A stretch of 64,000 nt of DNA, from contig NZ_JADWYQ010000009.1 in the NCBI RefSeq assembly GCF_022414575.1, forward strand, positions 1 through 64,000, in the 5' to 3' direction. Position 1 is the first letter of the stretch. Every line of letters starts with the position of its first letter. The translations under genes were made by a program, and so were the position numbers. Below the pieces are notes generated by a model. That model did not search any database. It was not told where the DNA came from and worked only from the letters and a program-made list of their open reading frames with translations. The DNA comes from Streptomyces sp. MUM 178J (GTDB taxonomy: Bacteria > Actinomycetota > Actinomycetes > Streptomycetales > Streptomycetaceae). Positions 7,896-16,770 of this stretch are shown here, piece after piece.

Positions 7896-10016
7896 TCAGA
7901 CGCGTTCCGGCGTGCGCTCGCTCCGCTGCGGCGCGCTCTGCTCCGCTTCCTGAGCGGGACGGCGGAACAGCCGGCCCGGCCACCAGAACCAGCGGCCCAG
8001 GTCGAGGGCCAGGGCCGGCACCAGGACCGTGCGGACCAGGAAGGTGTCCAGCAGCACACCGAGGCCTACGATCACACCCATCTCGGCCATCGTCACCAGC
8101 GGCAGTCCGGCGAAGACCGCGAAGGTGGCGGCGAGCACGACTCCCGCGCTGGTGATGACCCCGCCGGTGGACGTCAGGCCCGCCAGCACCCCGCGGGCGC
8201 AGCCCAGCCGCGCCGACTCCTCCTTGACGCGGTGCATCAGGAAGATGTTGTAGTCGATGCCGAGGGCGACCAGGAAGACGAAGCCCATCAGCGGGATCGA
8301 CCAGTCGACTCCGGCGTAGCCGAGGACGTTCTCGAAGAGCAGGTTCGAGGCGCCGAGGGCGGCGAAGTACGACAGCACGACGGTGGCGAGCAGCAGCACG
8401 GGGGCGATCAGCGCCCGCAGCAGCCAGATCAGCACCAGCAGGACGACTGCCAGCACGGCGGGGATGACGACCCGCAGATCGCGGTCGGCGGCCCGCTGGG
8501 TGTCCAGGGTCTGCGCGGCGGTGCCGCCGACGAGGGCGTCTGCCCCGTCGACCGCGCTCACGGCCGTGCGCAGCGCGTCCACGGCGTCCTTGGCGGCCTG
8601 GCTGTCGGGGGCGGCCTTGAGCACCACGGAGAGCGTGGCGCGGTCGCCGTCGGGGGTGCGGTCGCCGTCCTCGACGAGGGCGACGCCGGGGACCTCGCCC
8701 GCCGCGGCCCTCACCTCGGCGGCCCGGGCCGCGTCGGTCACCACGGTCGCCGGGTCGGAGGCTCCGGACGGGTAGTGGGCCGAGATCCGCTCCTGGGCGA
8801 CGACCGACTCGGGCTTGGTCTGGAACATCTCGGACTGCCGCAGCCCCATGTCGATGCCCACGGCGCTCAGGGCCAGCACCCCGGTGACGGCGACGGACAT
8901 CATCCAGGACCAGCGCGGCCGGCGGGCGACGGCGCGGCCGATGCGGGACCAGACGGTCCGGGCCTTGCGCACCGGTGTGCCGTAGGCGGGTACGAACGGC
9001 CAGAAGACCCAGCGGCCCGTGATGACCAGCAGGGCGGGCAGCACGGTGACCATGGAGAGGAAACCGCAGACGACGCCGACCGCGCCGACCAGGCCCATGG
9101 AGCGGGAGGAGTTGACGTCGGCGAGGGCGAGGCAGGCCAGGCCGACGGCGATGGTTCCGGCGGAGGCGAGGATCGCCGGTCCCGAGCGGCGCAGCGCCAG
9201 TTTCATGGCGGTGTGCCGGTCCTCGTGGAGGTGCAGTTCCTCGCGGTAGCGGGCGATGAGCAGCAGGGCGTAGTCGGTGCCGACGCCGAAGACGAGGACC
9301 ATCAGGATGCCCGCGCTCTGCGGGTCGACGGGCAGGCCCGCGTACTTCGCCAGCAGATAGGTGCTCACCTGGGTGAGGACGGCGGCGAAGCCGACGGACA
9401 GCAGCGGCAGCAGCCACAGCACCGGGCTGCGGTAGGTGACCAGCAGCAGGAAGGCGACCACCAGGCCGGTGGCGATCATCAGGGTGGCGTCGAGGGTGTC
9501 GAACACGGCGACCTGGTCGACCAGCGAGCCTGCCGGTCCGCCGACTTCGACGTCCAGCCCGGGTGGCGCGTTGGCGCCCGCGATCTGCCGGATCTTCTCG
9601 ACCTTGCCGGTCAGGCTGTCCTCGGTGGAGTTCAGCGGCACCGCGGTCATCAGCGCCCTGCCGTCCTCGGACGGGACGGGGGGAGCGACCTGCTCGCCCT
9701 GGGCCGCGTACGGCTCAAAGGCGGTCCGGTCGGTCTCGGCCTTGGCCGCGGCGGCCGCGTCGATCGCCTCGGGGGAGCTGTAGACGATCACGACCGGCAT
9801 CAGGGTGTCGTCGCGGAACCGCTCCAGCTCGGTGTTGACCTGCGCGGACTCCGCCCCGCGCGGCAGGAAGGCGTTGGGCCCGGTCTCCTCGACCTCGCCC
9901 AGCTTCCCGGCGAGGGGGCCGAGGGCGGCGACGACGATCAGCCAGCCGACGAGCACCAGCCATTTGGCGCGACTGCCGCCCGGTGCACCGGCCAGACGCT
10001 TGAGCAGCGCTTTCAT
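7896..10016 (-). CDS. MMPL/RND family membrane transporter
   Basis: The 706-residue protein has the layout of actinobacterial MMPL proteins: one N-terminal helix, a large outer domain, five helices, then the same pattern repeated. Family motifs are GVGTDYALLLIARYREEL in the first half and VALGIDYNIFLMHRVKEE in the second, each with the proton-relay Asp-Tyr pair. Related proteins export lipids, pigments or antibiotics using the proton gradient. AAGGAG lies seven bases upstream of the ATG at 10016. The upstream regulator gene may control it; the cargo is unknown. Confidence 0.9.
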   Translation of the reverse strand: MKALLKRLAGAPGGSRAKWLVLVGWLIVVAALGPLAGKLGEVEETGPNAFLPRGAESAQVNTELERFRDDTLMPVVIVYSSPEAIDAAAAAKAETDRTAFEPYAAQGEQVAPPVPSEDGRALMTAVPLNSTEDSLTGKVEKIRQIAGANAPPGLDVEVGGPAGSLVDQVAVFDTLDATLMIATGLVVAFLLLVTYRSPVLWLLPLLSVGFAAVLTQVSTYLLAKYAGLPVDPQSAGILMVLVFGVGTDYALLLIARYREELHLHEDRHTAMKLALRRSGPAILASAGTIAVGLACLALADVNSSRSMGLVGAVGVVCGFLSMVTVLPALLVITGRWVFWPFVPAYGTPVRKARTVWSRIGRAVARRPRWSWMMSVAVTGVLALSAVGIDMGLRQSEMFQTKPESVVAQERISAHYPSGASDPATVVTDAARAAEVRAAAGEVPGVALVEDGDRTPDGDRATLSVVLKAAPDSQAAKDAVDALRTAVSAVDGADALVGGTAAQTLDTQRAADRDLRVVIPAVLAVVLLVLIWLLRALIAPVLLLATVVLSYFAALGASNLLFENVLGYAGVDWSIPLMGFVFLVALGIDYNIFLMHRVKEESARLGCARGVLAGLTSTGGVITSAGVVLAATFAVFAGLPLVTMAEMGVIVGLGVLLDTFLVRTVLVPALALDLGRWFWWPGRLFRRPAQEAEQSAPQRSERTPERV

Positions 10017-10227
10017 GAGTACTCTCCTTGTGTGGAGTGAAGGGCGCACATGGGGTCCCCACGCCTTCGGGGCGTAGCGGGCCCGCACCGCGGCGTGAGG
10101 GTGTGACGACCTGCCGCGGCGCACGAGCGCCTGTGCCTGTGATGTGTACGGGCTCCATGGGTACGGCCGGGAGTTGCCGCTCCTGGCCGTACCGGAACCG
10201 GAACCGGACCCGGAATCGGGCCGCGGC

Positions 10228-10482
10228 CTACTCGATCTCGCGCATCATCTTCTCCATCGAGGTCAGCGAGGAGCGGGTCTGCGCCAGCTCGTCGAGGGTG
10301 CGGCGGTGCAACTCGGTGTTGTCCTCCAGCAGACGGGCGTACCGCTCGGCGAGCCGCCGGTACTCGTCCTCACGGGCGGCCAGCATCCGGGCCCGCCAGG
10401 TCGCCGCGACCTGCCAGACGATCACGATCAGGAGAAGGAAGACCCCGCCGGCTCCGACCGCCGCCACCGTGTCCGCGTTCAT
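10228..10482 (-). CDS. small membrane-anchored coiled-coil protein
   Basis: The 84-residue protein has one helix (GAGGVFLLLIVIVWQVAATW, residues 11-30) followed by a charged helix likely to form a coiled coil (LAERYARLLEDNTELHRRT, MEKMMREIE). The ATG overlaps the stop of the upstream regulator in ATGA, and AAGGAG precedes it. The coupling suggests the two products work together, perhaps as a membrane partner of the regulator; this is inference. Confidence 0.75.
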   Translation of the reverse strand: MNADTVAAVGAGGVFLLLIVIVWQVAATWRARMLAAREDEYRRLAERYARLLEDNTELHRRTLDELAQTRSSLTSMEKMMREIE

Positions 10483-10889
10483 GTTGCCGTCTCCTTCTGA
10501 TCCTTCTGATCCTTCTGGGTGTCTTTCCGGTCCTCGGCGCGGTCGTCGGCGCGGTCGTCGGTGAGCGTCCGCGCCGCCCCGCCGACGGTCTCCGGAGTGA
10601 GCGAGACGCAGAACGGCGTGAGCGCGAAGTACTTCATCGCCTTGCCGCCCTCGGACAGCTCCAGCTCTCCCTTGACCAGGCCCGCGGCCTCCAGGCGCTG
10701 CAGATGCATATGGAGCAGCGGGCGGCCGATGCCGAGGTCGCGGGCGAGAGCGCTGACGTAGTTGCGTCCCCCGAGCAGCGCCGCGACGATGCGCATGCGG
10801 TGGGGGTTGCCGAGGGCCGTGAGGACCTTCAGCAGCGCGTCGCCGGAGAGCGCGTCGCCGGACGGGCCGGAGGCCGGTCTGTGGCTCAT
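10479..10889 (-). CDS. ArsR-like winged-helix transcriptional regulator
   Basis: The 136-residue protein has an ArsR/GntR-like winged helix: LLKVLTALGNPHRMRIVAAL, then recognition-helix region ALARDLGIGRPLLHMHLQRL and wing LVKGELELSEGGKAMKYF. There is no metal-binding cysteine motif, so it is probably not a classical metal sensor. The C-terminus is a hydrophilic Asp/Lys repeat (DRADDRAEDRKDTQKD, KDQKDQKE) encoded by short tandem units. AAGGAGG precedes the ATG at 10889. Two inverted repeats just upstream may be its operator. Confidence 0.82.
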   Translation of the reverse strand: MSHRPASGPSGDALSGDALLKVLTALGNPHRMRIVAALLGGRNYVSALARDLGIGRPLLHMHLQRLEAAGLVKGELELSEGGKAMKYFALTPFCVSLTPETVGGAARTLTDDRADDRAEDRKDTQKDQKDQKETAT

Positions 10890-10911
10890 CGCGGCCTCCT
10901 TCTCCGGTATC

Positions 10912-10961
10912 TGTCAGTCCAGGCTGACGCACCCTGAGGGGGGTGTCAAAGAGAACTGACA
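10912..10961. promoter_or_regulatory. double TGTCA...TGACA inverted repeat (probable operator)
   Basis: TGTCAG-N6-CTGACG spans 10912-10929 and TGTCA-N8-TGACA spans 10944-10961. The two sites share the same half-sites and have centres 32 bases apart, three helical turns. They lie between the start of the winged-helix gene (10889) and glnA2 (11111). The simplest reading is an autoregulatory operator for the winged-helix protein; control of glnA2 by the same sites is possible. Confidence 0.6.
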
Positions 10962-11110
10962 CATGTCCGGGTGCAATAAGGGGGCCTCAGGGTCGTATCG
11001 GGGTTCGCCCTGACTCACAATGGCCTCAGCCGCGGCGCGCAACGCGCCTGAAACGCATGGGTGCGATGCTCGACAGCGCCAGGCGGCCTGACCGGCAAGG
11101 ATGGGTGGAA

Positions 11111-12472
11111 ATGGATAAGCAGCAGGAATTCGTGCTCCGTACGCTCGAGGAGCGCGACATCCGCTTTGTGCGCCTGTGGTTCACCGACGTGCTCGGCTTT
11201 CTGAAGTCGGTCGCCGTCGCCCCCGCCGAGCTTGAACAGGCCTTCGACGAGGGCATCGGATTCGACGGCTCGGCGATCGAGGGGTTCGCCCGGGTATACG
11301 AGTCCGACATGATCGCCAAACCGGATCCCAGCACGTTCCAGATCCTGCCCTGGCGTGCCGAGGCCCCCGGAACCGCCCGGATGTTCTGCGACATCCTGAT
11401 GCCCGACGGGTCTCCGTCCTTCGCGGACCCGCGCTATGTGCTGAAGCGCATCCTGGCCAAGACCTCCGACCTCGGGTTCACCTTCTACACCCATCCCGAG
11501 ATCGAGTTCTTCCTGCTCAAGGACAAGCCCGTGGACGGCAGCCGGCCGGTGCCCGCGGACAGCTCCGGCTACTTCGACCACACCCCGCAGAACGTCGGCA
11601 TGGACTTCCGGCGGCAGGCCATCACCATGCTGGAGTCGATGGGCATCTCGGTGGAGTTCAGCCACCACGAGGGCGCGCCCGGCCAGCAGGAGATCGACCT
11701 GCGGTACGCCGACGCGCTGTCCACCGCCGACAACATCATGACCTTCCGCCTGGTGATGAAGCAGGTGGCTCTGGAGCAGGGCGTCCACGCCACCTTCATG
11801 CCGAAGCCGTTCAGCGAGTACCCGGGCTCCGGCATGCACACCCACCTCTCCCTCTTCGAGGGAGACCGGAACGCCTTCTACGAGTCCGGCGCCGAGTACC
11901 AGCTCTCCAAGGTCGGCCGCTCCTTCATCGCCGGCCTGCTCCGGCACGCCGCCGAGATCTCGGCGGTCACCAACCAGTGGGTCAACTCCTACAAGCGCAT
12001 CTGGGGCGGCTCGGCCCGCAGCGCCGGAGCGGGCGGCGAGGCCCCCTCGTACATCTGCTGGGGCCACAACAACCGCTCCGCCCTGATCCGCGTCCCGATG
12101 TACAAGCCGGGCAAGACCGGCTCCGCCCGGGTGGAGGTCCGCTCCATTGACTCCGGCGCGAACCCCTACCTCACCTACGCGGTGCTGCTGGCGGCGGGCC
12201 TGAAGGGCATCGAGGAGAGCTATGAGCTCCCCGCCGGCGCGGACGACGACGTCTGGGCCCTCTCCGACGCCGAGCGCCGCGCCATGGGCATCGAGCCGCT
12301 GCCGCAGAACCTTGGCGAAGCGATCTCGCTGATGGAGCGCAGCGAGCTGGTGGCCGAGACCCTCGGTGAGCATGTATTTGACTTCTTCCTGCGCAACAAG
12401 AAGCAGGAGTGGGAGGAGTACCGCTCCGAGGTCACCGCCTTCGAGCTGAAGAAGAACCTGCCGGTGCTGTAG
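11111..12472 (+). CDS. glnA2: GlnA2-type glutamine synthetase-like ligase (gamma-glutamylpolyamine synthetase)
   Basis: The 453-residue protein has the full glutamine synthetase I fold: MDKQQEFVLRTLEERDIRFV, the latch FDGSAIEGFARVYESDM, THPEIEFFLL, HHEGAPGQQEIDLRY, MPKPFSEYPGSGMHTHLS and the Arg/phosphate loop ARVEVRSID. The region facing the adenylylation loop reads ESYELPAGADDD instead of NLYDLPPE, so it is not a standard GlnA. Its place near glnE and the mal cluster matches the S. coelicolor gene shown to act in polyamine use by gamma-glutamylation; that assignment is from memory of the literature. The ATG at 11111 gives the family's usual N-terminus. Confidence 0.88.
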   Translation: MDKQQEFVLRTLEERDIRFVRLWFTDVLGFLKSVAVAPAELEQAFDEGIGFDGSAIEGFARVYESDMIAKPDPSTFQILPWRAEAPGTARMFCDILMPDGSPSFADPRYVLKRILAKTSDLGFTFYTHPEIEFFLLKDKPVDGSRPVPADSSGYFDHTPQNVGMDFRRQAITMLESMGISVEFSHHEGAPGQQEIDLRYADALSTADNIMTFRLVMKQVALEQGVHATFMPKPFSEYPGSGMHTHLSLFEGDRNAFYESGAEYQLSKVGRSFIAGLLRHAAEISAVTNQWVNSYKRIWGGSARSAGAGGEAPSYICWGHNNRSALIRVPMYKPGKTGSARVEVRSIDSGANPYLTYAVLLAAGLKGIEESYELPAGADDDVWALSDAERRAMGIEPLPQNLGEAISLMERSELVAETLGEHVFDFFLRNKKQEWEEYRSEVTAFELKKNLPVL

Positions 12473-12579
12473 CCGGTTCCCGGCGCGGTCGCCGCCCCGG
12501 TCCCCCGTGCGGATGCGGATCGCGCGGGGTACGGGGACCCTGGAGACCGGGGGCCGAACAGCGTCGAGAGGACGACCCG

Positions 12580-12789
12580 ATGTCTGTGATGGACAAGCTC
12601 AGGCAGATGCTCAAGGGCCACGAGGAAAAGACCCCGCAGGACGTCGACAGGGCCGGCGACACGGCAGACGAGACGACCCGCGGCAAGTACCAGGAGCAGA
12701 TCGACACGGCCCAGCAGAAAGCCAAGGACCGGCTGCAGCGGGACCCGGAAGCGCCGAGGCGCGAGCAGGACAATCCGCCCCAGGACTGA
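12580..12789 (+). CDS. MT0933/Rv0909-like small antitoxin-family protein
   Basis: The 69-residue, very hydrophilic protein starts MSVMDKLRQMLKGHEEKT and continues DTADETTRGKYQEQIDTAQ, the pattern of the MT0933 antitoxin family. In mycobacteria some members pair with toxins; in Streptomyces many stand alone. No toxin-like gene adjoins it here: glnA2 is 107 bases upstream and the next gene is convergent. GAGAGGA precedes the ATG at 12580. A stress-related DNA- or protein-binding role is only a guess. Confidence 0.75.
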   Translation: MSVMDKLRQMLKGHEEKTPQDVDRAGDTADETTRGKYQEQIDTAQQKAKDRLQRDPEAPRREQDNPPQD

Positions 12790-12798
12790 CGCCCCCTG

Positions 12799-13245
12799 CT
12801 ACTCGGTCGCGGTGGTGAGGGAGCGCACCACCTCGTGCAACGGCTCGGCGGCGCGTCTGCGGAACTCCTGCACCGCCCAGCCGTTGCCATCGGGGTCCTT
12901 GAAGTAGAGGAATGTGCCCCCGTCCCCGGGGGCGACCTCCACCGGGCCCGTCACCTCGAGGCCGCGTCCCGCCAACTCGTCGCGGGCTGCCCGGATGTCG
13001 GCCACCACCAGCTGAAGACCCTGGTACGAGCCGGGGTTCGGCGTCGGCGCGCCGAAGGGCATCGGGACGTTCTCGCCGATGACGACCGAGCAGCCGGATC
13101 CTGGCGGGGTGAGCTGGATGAGCCGGGCTCCGCCGTCGGTCCGGAAGTCGATGTCGATGTGGAAGCCGACCTTGTCCCGGTAGAAGTCCCGGGCCCGCTC
13201 CACATCGGAGACGGGCACCACGATCACTTCGAGCGTCCAGTCCAT
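12799..13245 (-). CDS. VOC-family (glyoxalase/bleomycin-resistance-like) protein
   Basis: The 148-residue protein has two beta-alpha-beta-beta-beta units typical of the vicinal oxygen chelate fold: VIVVPVSDVERARDFYRDKV at the start and GGTFLYFKDPDGNGWAVQEF near the end. The latter holds the usual metal-ligand Glu. Substrates in this superfamily are too varied to predict. AAGGAG precedes the ATG at 13245. Its tail is convergent with the antitoxin-like gene, nine bases apart. Confidence 0.85.
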   Translation of the reverse strand: MDWTLEVIVVPVSDVERARDFYRDKVGFHIDIDFRTDGGARLIQLTPPGSGCSVVIGENVPMPFGAPTPNPGSYQGLQLVVADIRAARDELAGRGLEVTGPVEVAPGDGGTFLYFKDPDGNGWAVQEFRRRAAEPLHEVVRSLTTATE

Positions 13246-13477
13246 GGACGGTTCTCCTTCGGGCGCAGCGGGAAGCCTTGCGGCCCTCCGGGCCGGTGCA
13301 GAAGAGTGCGGGAGTCTCCCGGATGTACAGAGTGTTGACCGCGCCGCACGCCGGAAATCATCGGGCGGCCCCGGTCAGCCGATTGCCCGAGTGGGCGGGC
13401 GGGGGCCCGGAGCAGGCCGGCTGCGGATAGGCTCGGTCCCGGACGTTGATCGGGCGGTAGAGGCGGGAGACGGCTTG

Positions 13478-16400
13478 ATGACGGTGCCCGGACGCAGAAG
13501 CAGTGCCTTCACCCGACTCCTGCGGCACGGCTTCACCGACCCCTCAGCCGCGGAACGGCTGCTGGACCTCCCCGAGATGACGCCTGTCCGCGGCGCCCCC
13601 GTCCTGCTCGACGCCCTCGGCGACACCGCCGACCCCGACCTCGCCCTGCGCGGCCTCGTCCGGCTCGTCGAGGCACAGCAGCTCGACGAGCGGCGAGGGC
13701 TCCTCGACACCCTGCTCACCGCGAAGCCGCTGCGCGACCGGCTGCTCGGTGTGCTGGGCGCCTCCGAGGCCCTCGGCGACCACCTCGCCCGGCATCCGCG
13801 GGACTGGCAGGCGCTGCTCGCCTACGAGGCGGCGGATCTGCACCCCGGCGTGGCGGAGTTCGAGCACTGGCTCGCGGAAGCCGAGGACCCGGTCACCCTG
13901 CGCATCGCCTACCGGCGCTGTCTCCTCGCCATCGCGGCCCGCGACGTCTGCGGCACCATCGACGTCGCCGAGACCGCAGCCGAACTCGCCGACCTGGCCA
14001 CCGCCACCCTGCGGGCCGCTCTCGCCATCGCCCGCAGCGCCGCCCCCGAGGACGCCGCGCAGTGCCGGCTCGCCGTCATCGCCATGGGCAAGTGCGGAGG
14101 CCGCGAGCTCAACTACGTCTCCGACGTCGATGTGATCTTCGTCGCGGAGCCCATGGGCGGACCGGGCGGAAACGGCGACGGCGACGACGAGACCAGGGCG
14201 CTGCGCGCCGCCACCAGGCTGGCCTCGCATCTGATGCGGATCTGCTCAGAGACCACGGTCGAGGGCTCGATCTGGCCGGTCGACGCCAATCTCCGCCCCG
14301 AAGGCCGCAACGGCCCCCTGGTGCGCACCCTGTCCAGCCATCTCGCCTACTACCAGCGCTGGGCCAAGACCTGGGAGTTCCAGGCGCTCCTCAAAGCCCG
14401 GCCCGTCGCCGGCGACCTCACCCTCGGCGAGTCGTACATCGAGGCCCTCGCCCCGCTCGTCTGGCAGGCCGCGGAACGCGAGAACTTCGTCGCCGACGTA
14501 CAGAAGATGCGCCGCCGCGTCGTCGACAACATCCCCGCCGCGGAGATCGACCGCGAGCTCAAGCTCGGCCCCGGCGGACTGCGCGACGTCGAGTTTGCCG
14601 TGCAGCTCCTGCAGCTCGTGCACGGGCGCAGCGATGCGACCCTGCACAGCGGCACCACCCTGGACGCACTGCGCGCACTGGCCGCCGGCGGCTATGTGGG
14701 CCGCGCGGACGCCGCACAGCTCGACGAGGCGTACCGCTTCCTGCGCGCCATGGAGCACCGCATCCAGCTCCACCGGCTGCGCCGCACCCACCTCGTCCCC
14801 GAAGGCGAAGCCGATCTGCGCCGTCTCGGCCGCTCGCTCGGACTGCGCACCGAACCCGTCACCGAACTCAACCGCGAGTGGCGTCGCCATGCCTCGGCGG
14901 TCAGACGGCTGCACGAGAAGCTCTTCTACCGGCCGCTGCTGGACGCGGTCGCCCAGCTCGCCCCCGGCGAGACCGGGCTCAGCCCCAAGGCGGCGCAGCA
15001 GCGCCTCGAAGCGCTCGGATACGCCGACCCCGGCGCCGCCCTGCGCCATCTGGAGGCCCTCACCTCCGGCATGACCCGCGCCGCGGCGATCCAGCGCACC
15101 CTGCTGCCCGTGCTGCTCGGCTGGTTCGCCGACTCGGCCGACCCGGACGCCGGCCTCCTGGGCTTCCGCAAGGTCTCCGAGGCGCTCGGCAAGACGCCCT
15201 GGTATCTGCGGCTGCTGCGCGACGAGGGCGCGGCCGCGGAGAACCTCGCCCGTGTGCTGTCCGCCGGACGCCTCGCCCCCGATCTGCTGCTGCGCGCCCC
15301 GGAGGCGGTGGCGATCCTCGGAGACCCGCAGGGGCTCGCCCCGCGCAGCCGTGAGCACCTGGAACAGGAGGTGCTGGCCGCGGTGGGGCGCGCCGACGCC
15401 GCGGAGGCCGCCGCGGCCGCCGCGCGCGGGGTCCGCCGCCGGGAGCTGTTCCGCACCGCGGCCGCGGACCTGATTGCCTCGTACGGCGTCGACCAGAGCC
15501 CCGCCGCGGAGCGGGACACGTCCGCCGCCCTCGCCGGGCACGACCGGATCGACCACGGCGCGCTGGTGGACCAGGTGGGCGGCGCCGTCACCGACCTCAA
15601 CGCGGCCACGCTCTCCGGCGCGCTGCGCGCCGCCGTGCGCACGCAGTGGGGCGACACCCTGCCGACCCGGTTCGCGGTCATCGGCATGGGCCGCTTCGGC
15701 GGGTGCGAGCTCGGCTACGGCTCCGACGCCGATCTGCTGTTCGTGCACGAGCCGCGCGACGGCGTGGACGAGCAGGTGGCCGCCCGCGCCGCCCGCGCCG
15801 TCGTCGCCGAGATGCGGCGGCTGCTGCAGCTGCCCACCACCGACCCGCCGTTGCTGATCGACGCCGATCTGCGCCCGGAGGGCAAGAGCGGGCCGCTGGT
15901 GCGCACCCTCAGGTCGTACGAGGCGTACTACCGCCGCTGGTCGCTGGTGTGGGAGAGCCAGGCGCTGCTGCGCGCCCAGCCGATGGCGGGCGACGCCGAA
16001 CTGGGGGCGCGCTTCATCGGGCTGATCGACCCGCTGCGCTATCCGGCCGAGGGCCTGGGCGAGGACGCCGTACGCGAGATCCGCCGGCTCAAGGCCCGGA
16101 TGGAGACCGAGCGGCTGCCGCGCGGCGCCGACCCCACCCTCCACGCCAAGCTGGGGCGCGGCGGGCTGACCGATGTGGAGTGGACGGTCCAGCTGCTGCA
16201 GATGCAGCACGGCTGGGCGGAGCCCGGCCTGCGCACCACCCGCACCCGCGAGGCGCTCGCCGCAGCGCACGCCGCGGGGCTCATCGGCACGGACGACGCG
16301 GGCATCCTGGACGAGGCCTGGGTGCTGGCGACCCGCGTCCGCAACGGCGTGATGCTGGTACGCGGCCGCCCCGGCGACACCTTCCCCTCCGACAGCCGTG

Positions 16401-16531
16401 AGCTGGCCGCCGTCTCCCGCTATCTGGGCTACGGACCCGGCCATGTGGGAGACATGCTCGACGACTACCGCCGGATCACTCGCCGTGCGCGTGCGGTGGT
16501 CGACGAACTGTTCTACGGCGCGGCCCTCTGA
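13478..16531 (+). CDS. glnE: glutamine synthetase adenylyltransferase / adenylyl-removing enzyme
   Basis: The 1017-residue protein has the GlnE double-nucleotidyltransferase layout. The first catalytic site is KCGGRELNYVSDVDVIFV at about residues 205-222, the second GRFGGCELGYGSDADLLFV at about 738-756. Each is followed by the matching GPGGLRDVEFAVQLLQL or GRGGLTDVEWTVQLLQM motif. It attaches and removes AMP on GSI. GGGAG lies nine bases before the ATG at 13478; a GTG two codons later is possible. A member of the Streptomyces glnII-glnE-glnA2 region; the GSI target gene is not in the window. Confidence 0.95.
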   Translation: MTVPGRRSSAFTRLLRHGFTDPSAAERLLDLPEMTPVRGAPVLLDALGDTADPDLALRGLVRLVEAQQLDERRGLLDTLLTAKPLRDRLLGVLGASEALGDHLARHPRDWQALLAYEAADLHPGVAEFEHWLAEAEDPVTLRIAYRRCLLAIAARDVCGTIDVAETAAELADLATATLRAALAIARSAAPEDAAQCRLAVIAMGKCGGRELNYVSDVDVIFVAEPMGGPGGNGDGDDETRALRAATRLASHLMRICSETTVEGSIWPVDANLRPEGRNGPLVRTLSSHLAYYQRWAKTWEFQALLKARPVAGDLTLGESYIEALAPLVWQAAERENFVADVQKMRRRVVDNIPAAEIDRELKLGPGGLRDVEFAVQLLQLVHGRSDATLHSGTTLDALRALAAGGYVGRADAAQLDEAYRFLRAMEHRIQLHRLRRTHLVPEGEADLRRLGRSLGLRTEPVTELNREWRRHASAVRRLHEKLFYRPLLDAVAQLAPGETGLSPKAAQQRLEALGYADPGAALRHLEALTSGMTRAAAIQRTLLPVLLGWFADSADPDAGLLGFRKVSEALGKTPWYLRLLRDEGAAAENLARVLSAGRLAPDLLLRAPEAVAILGDPQGLAPRSREHLEQEVLAAVGRADAAEAAAAAARGVRRRELFRTAAADLIASYGVDQSPAAERDTSAALAGHDRIDHGALVDQVGGAVTDLNAATLSGALRAAVRTQWGDTLPTRFAVIGMGRFGGCELGYGSDADLLFVHEPRDGVDEQVAARAARAVVAEMRRLLQLPTTDPPLLIDADLRPEGKSGPLVRTLRSYEAYYRRWSLVWESQALLRAQPMAGDAELGARFIGLIDPLRYPAEGLGEDAVREIRRLKARMETERLPRGADPTLHAKLGRGGLTDVEWTVQLLQMQHGWAEPGLRTTRTREALAAAHAAGLIGTDDAGILDEAWVLATRVRNGVMLVRGRPGDTFPSDSRELAAVSRYLGYGPGHVGDMLDDYRRITRRARAVVDELFYGAAL

Positions 16532-16601
16532 CCGTTCCTCGGCCGTGCCCGCTTTCCGCACCCGCGCAGGACCGCACCGGAGACGTGCCGGACGTACGCC
16601 C

Positions 16602-16770
16602 TCACTCGGCGCCCTCGCGCACGGTGCGCAGAACGCCCTCCAGCGCCCGGCGGTCCTGCTCCGCCGGCCGGCCGGCGAAGTGCTTCTCGAGCTGAGCCAC
16701 ATGGGCGGCCGGCGTGCGATCCGGTGCCTGGCCGCCCTCGTGCGTCAGCACGGCGTAGGAGGCGCGCCTT
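16602..16770 (-). pseudogene. MarR-family regulator remnant (C-terminal end only)
   Basis: Reading the reverse strand into the stop at 16602 gives RRASYAVLTHEGGQ, then HVAQLEKHFAGRPAEQD and ALEGVLRTVREGAE. This is the wing and C-terminal helix of MarR proteins, in the usual order and spacing. Upstream the frame runs into the repeat element at 16796-16840 and into PAP2 sequence in another frame, so the DNA-binding half is gone. It has no credible start. It looks like the surviving end of a gene lost in a deletion at the repeat. Confidence 0.6.

Noticed and set aside
7371..10040. Long open frame on the + strand opposite the MMPL gene
   Set aside because: It is an antisense shadow produced by high GC; the encoded sequence is repetitive Gly/Asp/His/Gln, and the minus strand carries a clear MMPL protein with a ribosome site.
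12580..12789. A complete toxin-antitoxin pair around the MT0933-like gene
   Set aside because: Neither neighbour (glnA2, VOC protein) resembles a toxin; only the single small protein is supported.
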